Shown in pieces: positions 22,824-33,179 of a DNA stretch of 64,000 bases (its first letter is position 1; each line of letters begins with the position of its first letter). Made by a program: the position numbers and the translations under genes. Under the pieces are notes generated by a model that was given only the letters and a program-made list of their open reading frames with translations, was not told the DNA's origin and ran no database searches. This DNA comes from Pogona vitticeps (taxonomy: Eukaryota; Chordata; Lepidosauria; Squamata; Agamidae): assembly GCF_051106095.1 (NCBI RefSeq), contig NC_135787.1, positions 170,151,001-170,215,000 on the forward strand, read 5' to 3'.

Positions 22824-24420
22824 TAAAGTATCATTCTGTATGGGAATAGGTTTTGGCAGCCATAGTGTTTCCAGTGACATCCCCCACCCACCCCATGGAG
22901 CTGTGGCATTCTAAGATATGGCACAATCAAAACTATATGATAGCTAGGTTGCATTTTTATCTATTAATTTGAAACACTGAAGTCTACACTTCAAAAACAT
23001 TTGTTACATAGAAATATAAAAATAAAACGGTAAAATAGGAACAACATTAAAACATAAAATCAGCAGAAAACCTACTTCCCCCAAGATGGTAGGGTTTGGC
23101 TATAGCTTTCCTCTTTCCTCCCCTGCAGAATAAAATAAATCCAACAATTGGAGATAGCATATACATTCCCACTCCAAAATTGGAGGTTTTCAGTGAAGTC
23201 CTGTGCCAGATAGAATAAATGATTGACTATTGCTGTTGAGCAAAAGGGGATGGGAAATTATCTCCCCCCCCCCATATTAAATGTTTTCTTAAAGCAGGAT
23301 GGTATAGTAAGTGGTTTATAAATCGATGTTACTATACACACAGCTAGTTCAACTATCAGGATTTCTATGTTTTCCTCTTCAGTATAGTCTAGTGAGAGAT
23401 TGATAATACCTGGTGTTACAAAAACAGCACTTTTGTATTGTGGGACCTCTCGGCAACTAGACATATTCCAGGAACTTTGGGTTGACAGTGATCAGTTCCT
23501 CTTTGAATTTCTTGGGACACAAAAGATAGCACAGTTCGATTGTGGCAAAGTGAAGCTAAGAGTTGCTCCTTAGATGAAGAGATGCCCTTTGTATTAGTAG
23601 AAATTATTGTCATTTATTGTTCTAGAAAGGACCATTGAGCCATTTTGCTCATCAGCGAGTTTACTGTACACTACAACGGTTCTCAAAGTGAAGGATTGGC
23701 TAGTTGCATGCCATTGCCCAGGGGATGCCTCAGTGTACTTGCAAGGGTTTCCAACTCTTCAAGAAGGCTCCTCCTATACCCCCTTCCCAGTTTGGTTCTG
23801 AGATTCCATACAAATTAAGTCCCTGCATCTTCTGAAAATAGTGCAGTGTGTTTTCCCCCATGTGGATCTTCTTCAAGCCATGCTCTTTTAGATAGTGGAA
23901 AATCTTTGTTAAAACGTATGCTTTGTGCTTTTACTTCAAAATATAAACACAACTTCCCCCCCTTCTTAATTGTGTCTAATCCCAAAACAATTCATTTGTG
24001 ATTTTTAAGATCAGAAGATTCAATATTTGTACTGTAGTTTTCAGGCGTCGGGCAAGCAAACTGGTAAGACTATGTTATACCTTGTGCAAATGCATGTTCA
24101 AGGCTATTATACTCATGCCCTGTGTTTTAAAGCTTTAAACACTTCCACCTCAAACCAATTGTCGGCGTTTAAAATGGTGTGGTGAGGCTTCCGTTTAAGA
24201 GCCGTTTGTGTAAGAAAAGGCCCGGGTGAAATGAGGACGACATTTACTAGTGGGGAAAGCGATGAAGCGCCTCCTCGCCTCTCTCTTGCTCAGCTGGGGA
24301 GGGCCCAGTCCACCGCGCAACAGGAGAAACGCCACAAAACCTGATTGTGCAATCGCCAGATGAGAAGTAAACTACAGTAGAATCAAAGAAACGCTATGAA
24401 CTTGGAAGCCATCTCCGTCT
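22824..24420. other. Intergenic, no feature recognised
   Basis: AT-rich unique-looking sequence upstream of the MTERF2 CpG island. I see no coding or repeat signature apart from short homopolymers (C run near 23263). Confidence 0.5.
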
Positions 24421-24429
24421 GAATAGTCC

Positions 24430-24905
24430 CAATCCCTCCTACGCCGGAGCTCTTGCCTTGCCGGTTTATATTCACTCGGTTAAAAACCCTCCCCTTTGAT
24501 TGAACAGCAGCCAAGCTGAGCAGGGAATGGTTTGTTCCACCGCCCTTCTATTTCCCCTCCCCGGGTCGCCGTCGGTTGGTACAGCCGCGAAGCTTCGCTG
24601 GCTGGCAGCGGCGGATTCGGCCGCCTTCCTCTTTCTTGCCGCCGCCACCGTTGCAGGCGGGTGAGTCCTTGGCGGAGGGTAAGAGGGTTGTGGAGCGGTC
24701 TACTCAGGGACGGGGGCCACCCGTGGTAGCGCAGAGGGGAAAGGCGCGCTGATCGCCGGGTCGTGGCAGGATCCAGCCGCTGGCAGGCGAAAGGGGGGGG
24801 GGGGAAGAGACGAGTCACCCAGGGCTCGGAGCGCATGGCCGGGCTTCCTCGTCAGAAGGGGCGACGATCCTGTCTTTGAGCGCTGGCGGGGCGGGGACAC
24901 AACGC
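24430..24905 (+). promoter_or_regulatory. MTERF2: MTERF2 CpG-island promoter
   Basis: A short CG-dense block, isolated in AT-rich sequence, spans the likely first exon of MTERF2. No TATA box is obvious. It contains a G11 run near 24786. The likely start site is upstream of the donor at 24661. Confidence 0.6.
24530..24660 (+). other. MTERF2: Probable non-coding exon 1 of MTERF2 (5' end approximate)
   Basis: The sequence ...TTGCAGGCGG at 24651-24660 is followed by a consensus donor GTGAGT (24661-24666) on the plus strand inside the CpG island. The next plus-strand acceptor with a coding exon is at 29437. The 5' boundary is a guess. Confidence 0.5.
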
Positions 24906-25280
24906 GTAAGGAAGATTTAAACTACGGTAGTCCAATTTGCTTTTTCCGGAAGCCTTTTTTTTTTAAACTTCTCGTGTATTAAACAGGGCTTAGTTTTATG
25001 CAAACGTGCGTGAGATTGAAGCGGGAAGCCCGCCCTCTTGTATTCATGACGTTTAATAACCTTTAAGGCGCTCCAGCACCACTTCCTCGTCCTTCAGACA
25101 CCCGGAAAGCCTCGGCTGCCATTTCGGAGAAAGCCTCTTGAGCCGTTGGCACAAGAGTTATCCTTTGGAGGCATACGAATGGTGAAAAGCTGCCCTTCTT
25201 GGCGTTTTGCATGGCTGCCTCCTGTTGAAGACAGCCTCTGGCCCCTGGAGTTTGCGTGGGAGTGAGGGGAAGGGGGACTA

Positions 25281-25360
25281 TTTATTTATTCTATTCTATT
25301 CTATTCTATTCTATTCTATTCTATTCTATTCTATTTATACCCCGCCTATCTGGTCATTGC
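25281..25360. repeat. (ATTCT)9 pentanucleotide repeat at a SINE/LINE tail
   Basis: Nine perfect ATTCT units (25288-25332) run into TTTATACCCCGCCTATCTGG, the minus-strand tail of a dispersed squamate repeat. The microsatellite probably grew from that element's AT-rich tail. Confidence 0.85.
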
Positions 25361-26409
25361 GACCACTCTCTTCAAATCTCTTGGTCCTTAAGGTGCCACA
25401 ATACTTTTGTTTTTATTTCCGTTTTCTTCGGGTTTGAGCATGTTATGTACCATAAAGGCTCATCCCATTTTTAGACCTTAATAGGGTTTTGAAGATTACG
25501 AGAGACATTTAAGGAGTGGTTTTTATCGTGACTACCCACCCACCTCTAATTTTCCACGAAGAAGCAGGGATTGGAACCCAGTCTTCTCAATCCTAGTCTG
25601 TCACTCTGTCCATCACACTACATTGAGGACCTATCTGGATTGTACATAACCGTTAAAACTAATTCATAGTTCTCCATGCTGAATCCCTATGAATCTGGCT
25701 GAAGTAGTTTTTCAATATCCTTTTAGAGAACTTTGCAGGTGCTTAGACCACAGGTGAGCAGGCAGACTTTAGAGTTGTGAGGTGTACTTTTGTGCTTCTT
25801 GTTGAAACAGGGTTGACCAATTGGGGCCATATGATTGTATCCTGGTTGAGAAGGACAGATTGTAAACTTTAGTTCACATTTATTTCCAATGCCAGAATGG
25901 AGCTCTTGTTTTCCAGCCTCTCTTTTCAGAAGTGAGACTACAGTACAGTATAGGGTTTTTTGTTGTTGTTAAAAATACAGTAGTTGGAAGTCAGAAACCC
26001 TTACTGAACTACTCTAATTTGCCTAGAGATATACTAGGAGACACAAATCTCCTTTTTACGCAACTGTGGTAGAGGAACTGTCTTTTCATACTCACCTGTA
26101 GAAGGATAAAAGCAAGGTAGCCCTCTTCAAGCATCAATTGCCTAGGGGCTACTCTTTGCTGCATAGGTCCTGGCCAGGGAGCCTGCATGCAGTGAAGCCA
26201 ATGGCATTCTTCTTCCAATACTATCCCAGCTGCAGAGGCTGTGGATTGAGTATTCTCTCTTCCCCTCAGTTTTAGTTTCTCAGTATAGGGCTAGAATCTG
26301 GCACGGAAACTCTTATTTCCTTGACAGAATCCTGATTAAGGATGTGTTATTTCATGTTTGTGGACCACAACCCTTAAGTTTCTCCAGGCAACACCTCTCC
26401 AAATTAAAT

Positions 26410-26462
26410 TGCAACTCCCAGAATTCTCCAGGAATTTCTTAACCAGAATTCTGGGAGTTGCA
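26410..26462. repeat. 18-bp perfect inverted repeat (MITE core)
   Basis: TGCAACTCCCAGAATTCT (26410-26427) and its exact complement AGAATTCTGGGAGTTGCA (26445-26462) are separated by 17 bases. The core 'TCTGGGAGTTGCAGTCC' is also found in the hAT-like MITEs of this window, so it is probably a relative of theirs. Confidence 0.75.
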
Positions 26463-28149
26463 GTCCAAAAACATACAGCTCCACACCCCTAATCTGTTGC
26501 AGAACAAAATGGCAATCTCTACACCCTTCTGTATAGTTTCCACACATACCCAAAGTAAAAGCATGGGAGTTCTCACATCTGTCTGATATATATTGTGACA
26601 AGAATCTCTGTTGCTCCCCCCAAAATAAGTATGACTGGCTTTTCCCTTCAACTTTATCTGTGGCCTCACCCCCAATTAGCTGCCAAACCAGAAGGAAACA
26701 TGGAGCAAGGCTCATTTTATCTATGAATCAATTCCTCCTGTCTTATCACTTCCCTTTTTGGATGATGGGAGTAGGAGCTCCATTTTGGAAAGTGGCAAGG
26801 CAGAGCCATTGTGGTATAAGGGACATGGTGTGTAGGAAGCTCAGTGAATTGTGGGACTGGGCTCTTCCTTCTTTCCTTCATATCAGAGTGTTGCACAACT
26901 TAGGTAAATATAAGTAAAATTAAAAACAAATAAAAATGTTGAAAGAATATGACTATTTTTAACCAGAAACGGGCTACTTCAGTATCCTTATCTTGGCCAT
27001 TTGCTAGGTCTTCCTTTGTACATGTGGTGGGGCATAAATTGCATGCATATAAGTGCTGCATTGATTAAATTTCTCCTCAGTCACAGAAAATGTTTCCTGT
27101 ATCCAACTAGCCTCATTTCACTTTATTATTATTCAATCTTCCAACTTTATTTTGAAGTCTATTACATGATTATTGAGGGACGGAGATGGCACTTGGGGTC
27201 CTGGGTGAATAGAGGAGAGGAGGGGCATACAACTCCCACATTGCTAAAGTTATTAGCTATATTTTAAAGGGGGCATAATGCTTCTGAGGTGGAGGAAAAG
27301 CAAGCCTGCAACTGCAGCCCCCTGCCCATTGTTTGCAGTTGGGAAAGCGCACACCTGCTTGCTGTATGGTTCCCTGTCTCAGAGATCTTGAAGAGACAGA
27401 AGCTTTGTTCTCTTTTCATACAAGGTTTGATCTTATCTCAGAGTCCTGTGTGGTCTCTGGACACTGGAAAGGGACTAATGATATGAAAAAGCAAGATGTA
27501 CAAACACTGACAAGAGAGATCAAAATAGCTTTGTAACAAAACCACAAATGGCAGATCTAACTGCCATTGGGCATGGGAGGGAATGTTTTACAAGATTGTT
27601 GCCTGCAAAACATATTTCTCTTTAACACATTGTTACAGCAGGAAAGGTTGCTGTTATTATAGGGAAATGCAATTCTCACATTCCTTCCTTGATCCTCTTG
27701 CTCAGTGTTCCTGGTTCCTTAAGCATGCAGGAGTTAATGGTCAGTGAGAAGATGTGGAAGTGAGAAAGGAATGGTGTAGGAGGTAGGGCAGTAATGATCA
27801 AATTATGCTGATTGGCAGAGTTACATTCCTTATGGCAAAATACATGTGCTTGCTGTTGACCTACTAACATACTTTCTGCTGCTTCTTAACACTTGTCTTA
27901 TCTTCCATATCTCAATGAAACAGAAGGTGAGAAGTTCTCCACACTACACCCCATTCTCTAAATACGGGAATGTGACTACAGTTGCAATCAAAGAACACCT
28001 GGTTATATCCTGAAAAAATTATTGTTGAATGGAGGCAGAGTTAGGATCCTATCTGCCATGTGAGAAAAAGTGCTTTTATTAAAGCCACATGAGCTAACTA
28101 GGTAAAACTACTGTCAGGCAGATACACAGTTGGCTACAGAATTGTAGTC

Positions 28150-29152
28150 AGAGGGTGATGATTAATGGCTTCTCAAACTGGGAGGAGGTAAGTGGGGTAT
28201 CTCAGGACTCAGTCCTGGGCCAAATGCTCTTCAACATTTTTATTAATGACCTTGATCAGGGGGTGCAGATTTGCAGATGAAACAAAACTGAGTAGACTAG
28301 CTAATACCCTGGAAGACAGAAACAGAATTCAGAATGATCTAGATAGGTGTGAGCACTGGACTAAAAACAACAGAATGAGATTCAACAGGGATAAATGCAA
28401 AGTACTGCACCTAGGAAAAAGAAACCAAACACACAGTTACAAAATGGGGGATACCTAGCTCAGCAATACTACAAGCGAGAAGGATCTTAGAATCAACATA
28501 AATCACAAGATGAATATGACCCAACAGTGTGATGTGGTTACAAAAAAAGGCAAATGCTATTTTAGACTGCATTAATTGATGTATAGTCTCCAAATCCCAC
28601 AAGGTACTCGTTCACTTCTGTTCAGCACTGATTAGGCCTCATATTGAGTACTGTGTCAGTTTCTGGACACTGCACTTCAAGAAGGGTGCTGACAAATTGG
28701 AACAAATTCAGAGGAGGGCAACAAGAATGATTAGGGAGCTGGAAAGCAAGTCCTATGAGGAAAGACTGAGAAACCTGGGCTTGTATAGCCTTGAGAAAAG
28801 AAGTCTGAGAGCAGATATGATAGCATTTTTCAAATACATGAAAGGCTGTCATACAGAGGAGGGGCAAGACCTGTTGGCAATCAGCCCAGAGTACAGGACC
28901 TGCAATAATAGGGTCAAGTTACAGGAAGACAGATTTCAGCTGAATATCAGGAAAAACCTCCAAACTGTTAGAATAGTACGGTAATGGAACTACAGTAATT
29001 ATCCCGAGAGGTGGTGAGTGCTCCAACACGAGGCATTCAAGAGAAATTTAGACAACCACCTGGCAGATATATTTTGATTTGTATTCCTGCACTGAGTAAG
29101 GGGTTGGACTCAGTGGCCTTATAGGCCCCTTCCAACTGAATGATTCTCTGAT
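28150..29152 (+). mobile_element. CR1 LINE, 3' part, broken
   Basis: It encodes recognisable CR1 reverse-transcriptase pieces: FADETKLSRLANTLEDRNRI and MRFNRDKCKVLHLGKRN, then RRATRMIRELESKSYEERL and RSLRADMIAFFKYMKG. The catalytic FADD motif reads FADE. The 3' end 'CCTTCCAACTGAATGATTCT' is the usual CR1 terminus. The frame is interrupted near 28460-28690. Confidence 0.92.
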
Positions 29153-29472
29153 GTGCTTTCAGATAAAACTTTTATCACAGAATACTCTGCATCATTCATT
29201 GAACTTGATGGGCTTAAGACATCATCTTTTGCTTGTGTTCCTCTTGTGTTTTTCTACCTTTTCTTCAGTCTGCTTACAAAAAACCTAATGTGAAAAAATA
29301 TGGAATGGCTTCATAATGTTTTTTGATTTATGCTGATTGAAACCATTGTCTGGAAGGACTGAGATTCAAGAGCCTCCTCTCCCCATTTTTTGAGTTTGAA
29401 GATGGTTAACACAATTTCTTATGTTTTGGTTTTACAGACCCTTCTTTACATATTGTTGAACCATAAGATGAA

Positions 29473-30654
29473 ATGACTCACACTGCTCCAAAGCTATTTG
29501 TGACTACTTTGACTAGATCACGGCCTTGCTTCATACTATTCAGCCTTTTGACGTTACAGAAACAAAGAAAGAATGGCAACTTTTTACAGCATCTCAAATA
29601 TGCAACAGGTGTCACACAAGGAGAAGAGAACAAAGCCGCCGTGGAAGACCTGGCCAAGTTGTGTGTGGATGTCAACAAGATCCGTAGGGTGAAGCCATGG
29701 TTGCTTTTTAGAAAGATGATGTATGTCAAAGAAACAGCTAAAATTCTGCAAGAAATAGGAGCTGATGAGACTTCTGTGGCACATATTTTTGAATGCTATC
29801 CTGAGGCCATCCTGTGTTGTCCTAGAGATATCAGTTGTCAAAGAGACCTGTGGTTATCTGTCTGCAAAAATGAAAAGCAATTAGTTGAATTAATAAAAAG
29901 ATTTCCTGATGCTTTTTTTACAGTTGAACACTATGAAAACCAGAAAGCCAATGTTAGATTCTTTAAAGATCTGGGACTAAAGAATATAGTTATCAGCAGG
30001 CTCCTAATAAGTGCATCAAACATTTTTCACAATCCTGTGGCGAAGAATAAGGATATGATAGAAACCTTGCACAGTAGCTACCTAAGACTAGGTGGTTCAC
30101 AGGAGAATATGAAAAAATGGCTACTAAAATTACTCTGTCAAAATCCATTTATTTTGTTAAATACCACTTCCAGTGTCAAAGAGAACTTGGACTTTCTCCA
30201 GAAGAACAAATTTACTGATTCAGAGGTTTTAAGTCTGATGTCCAAACTCAAGGGGTTTATCATACAGCTTAACCCAAGCACTATGCAGAACAGCCTGTTT
30301 TTCTCAAAGAACATCTTCAAGTGTACTGATCAAGAGTTAAAAGAGCTAATAATAAAATGTCCTGCCCTTCTCTACTACTCAGTTCCAGTTCTGGAAAAAA
30401 GAATTGAGGAATTATTGAAGGTGGGGATTTCTATAGACCAAATTAAAGATACACCCGCAGTATTAGAACTATCAGCAGAAATAGTGCAATACAGGATAAA
30501 AAAATTAGATTCAATAGGATTCCATTTAAAGAGTGGAACTCTAGAATATCTGAGTGGGACAAAAAAGGAATTTGAAGCCACTTATGGAAAGGTACAAGAA
30601 AAAAAGGAGAGACCATTGTTTAACCCAGTTGCTCCTTTAAATGTTGAAGATTAA
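29473..30654 (+). CDS. MTERF2: Mitochondrial transcription termination factor 2
   Basis: A 393-residue mTERF-family protein in one exon, close to the 385 residues of human MTERF2. It has the family's helical repeats (YVKETAKILQEIGADETSVA near residues 80-100, LLKLLCQNPFILLNTTSS, IKCPALLYYSVPVLEKRIEE) and ends RPLFNPVAPLNVED, nearly identical to the human C-terminus. The N-terminus, rich in Arg, Ser and Thr with few acidic residues, fits a mitochondrial targeting peptide. mTERF repeats bind nucleic acid; MTERF2 associates with mitochondrial nucleoids and affects mtDNA expression. The acceptor GTTTTACAG ends at 29437, giving a 35-base leader in this exon. A two-codon upstream ORF (ATGAAATGA at 29468) overlaps the start. 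It converges with TMEM263. Confidence 0.97.
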   Translation: MTHTAPKLFVTTLTRSRPCFILFSLLTLQKQRKNGNFLQHLKYATGVTQGEENKAAVEDLAKLCVDVNKIRRVKPWLLFRKMMYVKETAKILQEIGADETSVAHIFECYPEAILCCPRDISCQRDLWLSVCKNEKQLVELIKRFPDAFFTVEHYENQKANVRFFKDLGLKNIVISRLLISASNIFHNPVAKNKDMIETLHSSYLRLGGSQENMKKWLLKLLCQNPFILLNTTSSVKENLDFLQKNKFTDSEVLSLMSKLKGFIIQLNPSTMQNSLFFSKNIFKCTDQELKELIIKCPALLYYSVPVLEKRIEELLKVGISIDQIKDTPAVLELSAEIVQYRIKKLDSIGFHLKSGTLEYLSGTKKEFEATYGKVQEKKERPLFNPVAPLNVED

Positions 30655-30714
30655 TTTCTGGAGCCTGCTTAAAAAATGTTATAGGAATTCTACTGAATTG
30701 CTTATTTTGTGGTT
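30655..30714 (+). other. MTERF2: MTERF2 3'UTR start
   Basis: Sequence after the stop before repeats begin. No clear AATAAA occurs before the repeats; AATAAA sites at about 30820 and 30847 lie inside repeat sequence and may serve. Confidence 0.4.
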
Positions 30715-31700
30715 TTTATTTATTTAAACTTTTATACTGCCTGATTTGTGTGAGGCACTATGCTGGGTGGTTAAAAATTAAATCAAAGCATATACAATAG
30801 TCTAAGAAAAACAGCAAACAATAAAGACATAACATGATAAGATCCAGTCAATAAACAACATAAAACAAACCAAGTACTGTGCCATCAGACAATAGTTGGA
30901 TAGGTGGCACACATTTGGCAAATTTATGGGAAGATACCCTTGAAAGCTTCTGTAAAAAGCAATGTCTTAAGCAATCTCTTAAAGGTTGAGAGGGAGGGGA
31001 CCAGGTGCAGCTCAACCAGAAGACAATTCGAAAGAGATGGTACCATAGCCAAGAAGGCTTAATTTCTGGTGGATGTCTCTCTGGCCTCCCTTGGTGTAGT
31101 AATCCATAGGAGCACGGCCTGTGAGGATCTGGTGGTGCAGGTCAGTATTCTTGGGGAAAGGTACTCTGACAGGTAATGAGGCCTCAAACTGTGAAGGGCT
31201 TTGTATGTAAGAACCAAAACTTGAAATTTCACAGACAACCAGTGTAAGTGAGCCAAGACCGTTGAGATGTGGTCAAATTTACACACCCCTGACTCCATTC
31301 AATGGTGCTCCTTTCTAAACCTGCTATAGTTTCCAGGTCAGTCTCAAGGGAAACCCCAAATAGAGAGTGGCTACAGTAGTCAATCTTCGAGATCATGTGC
31401 ACATGCAACAATTTCCTTGGGGTCCCCTTAGCCATCTGGGGCAGAGGTGAGCAGTCTGCCTTCATTAGTTTCCAGGTTGTACACAGATGCAATCTGAGAA
31501 TCCAATAAAAAAGCTGGATCCGGGAACATGCCTGAATTCAATCCCTAAGTAGAACTGTTATCGCATCCAATTTAGGGACACAGTGTCCTAGTCTGTCAGA
31601 AAGCCCCCCCAGAAGGATCTCCATCTTATTTGGATTCAGCTTCAGTCTGTCAGTCTTGGCCCATTCCAGAATTCAGGCCAGGCAGTGCTCAAGCACCCAG
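30715..31700 (-). mobile_element. LINE-derived repeat, minus strand, degraded
   Basis: The minus strand encodes LAHLHWLSVKFQVLVLTYKA followed by PHYLSEYLSPRI, a motif order typical of the C-terminal tail of CR1/L2-like LINE reverse transcriptases. The plus strand reads 'GGGCTTTGTATGTAAGAACC' and 'GGCTACAGTAGTCAATCTTC', matching a common dispersed squamate repeat in my recall. The left part (30715-30790) is a 'TTTATACTGCCTG' tail. The exact family is uncertain. Confidence 0.6.
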
Positions 31701-31718
31701 AGAGCATACACTGTAGAG

Positions 31719-31854
31719 CCGTGGTCCCCAACCTTGGGCCTCCAGATGTTCTTGGACTAGAACTTCCAGAAGCCTTCACCACCAGCTCTATAGGCCAGGA
31801 TTTCTGGGAGTTGAAGTCCAAGAACATCTAGAGGCCCAAGGTTGGGGACCACTG
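31719..31854. mobile_element. hAT-like MITE (136-bp family), copy 3
   Basis: 136 bp with long inverted arms: CCGTGGTCCCCAACCTTGGG on the left and CCCAAGGTTGGGGACCACTG on the right. It is flanked by the 8-bp duplication CTGTAGAG (31711-31718 and 31855-31862). The host sequence is the LINE-derived repeat, so this insertion is younger. Confidence 0.92.
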
Positions 31855-31862
31855 CTGTAGAG

Positions 31863-32567
31863 CATGTAAAGGAGAGAGAGAACTGCATGCCATCAGCACA
31901 CCAATGGCAACAGACTCCAAATCTCTGGATGACCTGTTTCAATGGCTTTATACAGATGTACAGTAAATATCATTTGCATGAATGGGAGGATGTAGTTACA
32001 ACTACTGTATGTATTTGTTGTGGGTTTCCTTTAGACAGCTGGCAACTATGAACAGAGTGCTTTGCTTGGTAAAGCTATGGCTCTTTTTATAACACAGAAC
32101 ATCCAGATAAGTTCTAGGATGGCATGGGGAAATTGTGACTTTCCTGTTATACTCCCAACTCCTATCAGCCCAGCCAGGATGACCAGTTGCTAGTGATGAT
32201 GGGAGTTGCATTTGAAAAGAGTCACAAGTTTCCCATCATTTTAAGTATATATTCTTTAAATGTTTGACTAATTAAGCATTTGCATGCCTATATCCATCTT
32301 GTACATTAGCCTCAGTTTGCTATTTTATAAATGTCACGTATGTACCATGAATTAATCCAACTCTTCTTCTGAAGGACATTGAAGTATCTTTGTAAAGCAT
32401 TTCTAATGAAAGGATGATATATTTTCCTGTAACATATGCTATAAATTATGTACTGTCAAATCTATTCTGATTTACAGCAATTATCTCTAGCATCTTTAAT
32501 TGTACTCTGAAGAGATGTACGTACTCTGAAGTGATTACCAGATTTACCCTCTTCTTGCTGGGAAGCC
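31863..32567. other. Intergenic, MTERF2-TMEM263
   Basis: No gene recognised. A decayed MITE-core segment ('GATGATGGGAGTTGCATTTG') lies near 32190-32220. Confidence 0.5.
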
Positions 32568-32712
32568 TCATAGCACAGTGGTTTAACTGCTGTACTGCAG
32601 CCAAAAGTGTAGTTGCGGTCAAAGGTTTGATCCCACGTAGCCGGCTCAAGGTTGACTCAGCCTTCCACCCTTGTGTGTGTGTGTGTGTGGGGAACTATGC
32701 AGTTTACCAAAG
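32568..32712 (+). mobile_element. tRNA-headed SINE, same family as 41244
   Basis: 'CATAGCACAGTGGTTTAACT' and 'GCTGTACTGCAGCCAAAA' form the tRNA-like head. 'GCCGGCTCAAGGTTGACTCA' is the shared body, and a (GT)n run follows. The minus-strand copy at 41244-41491 is much better preserved. Confidence 0.8.
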
Positions 32713-32833
32713 GCAGCACAGGAGACAAAACATGTAAATCCCATCAGCTACATTTGCTCTGGGTCATCTTGGTTAAGTGAGTATTCAAAGTCCTGGCCCC
32801 CTGGTTCTGTAGCCACTTCAACATACCTATTAC

Positions 32834-33078
32834 TGGCCAAAATTCTGTTGCTTAGTGTAGAATAAGCCCATTGACCCAATGGAGATTCCCTGAGTCAACT
32901 TCTCTGTAAATTCCATTGATTACAATGGGTCTACTAGTGATATACTTTAGTAAGTTGCAGTTAAAGGAGACCCATTTCGATCAAGGAACATATAGAGGTG
33001 TTGAGTCAATGAAGCCTGAGTGATTCAATGGGCCTACTCTAGTACAATTTATTACACAAAGCAACAGGATTTTGGCTA
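32834..33078. mobile_element. MITE with CTGTTGCTTAG ends, copy B
   Basis: The left end CCAAAATTCTGTTGCTTAG and right end AAGCAACAGGATTTTGGC are inverted. The interior has the family's 'CAATGGGCCTACTC' block. It is about 245 bp, longer than copy A because the middle differs. Confidence 0.8.
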
Positions 33079-33087
33079 CTATATGTT

Positions 33088-33171
33088 GACAAGCATGCAG
33101 ATATTCACATTTTGATGTTCAGCCATTAAGGAATAGTTGAACATCAAAATGTGAGTATCTGCATGCTTGTC
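33088..33171. repeat. Near-perfect 34-bp hairpin
   Basis: Arms 33088-33121 and 33138-33171 (starting GACAAGCATGCAGATATTCA) are exact complements except for one T/C difference that becomes a G-U pair on one strand. The loop is 16 bases. The 84-base unit has pre-miRNA-like length. It sits right after MITE copy B and within the possible 3'UTR of TMEM263. No homologous family member is seen in the window. Confidence 0.85.
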
Positions 33172-33179
33172 GAGACATC

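Larger units (their letters stand above)
24661..29437 (+). other. MTERF2: MTERF2 intron 1
   Basis: It is bounded by GTGAGT at 24661 and the acceptor GGTTTTACAG ending at 29437. It holds the ATTCT repeat at 25288, a palindrome at 26410, and a CR1 LINE at 28150. I see nothing else identifiable in 25365-26400 or 26470-28140. Confidence 0.5.
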
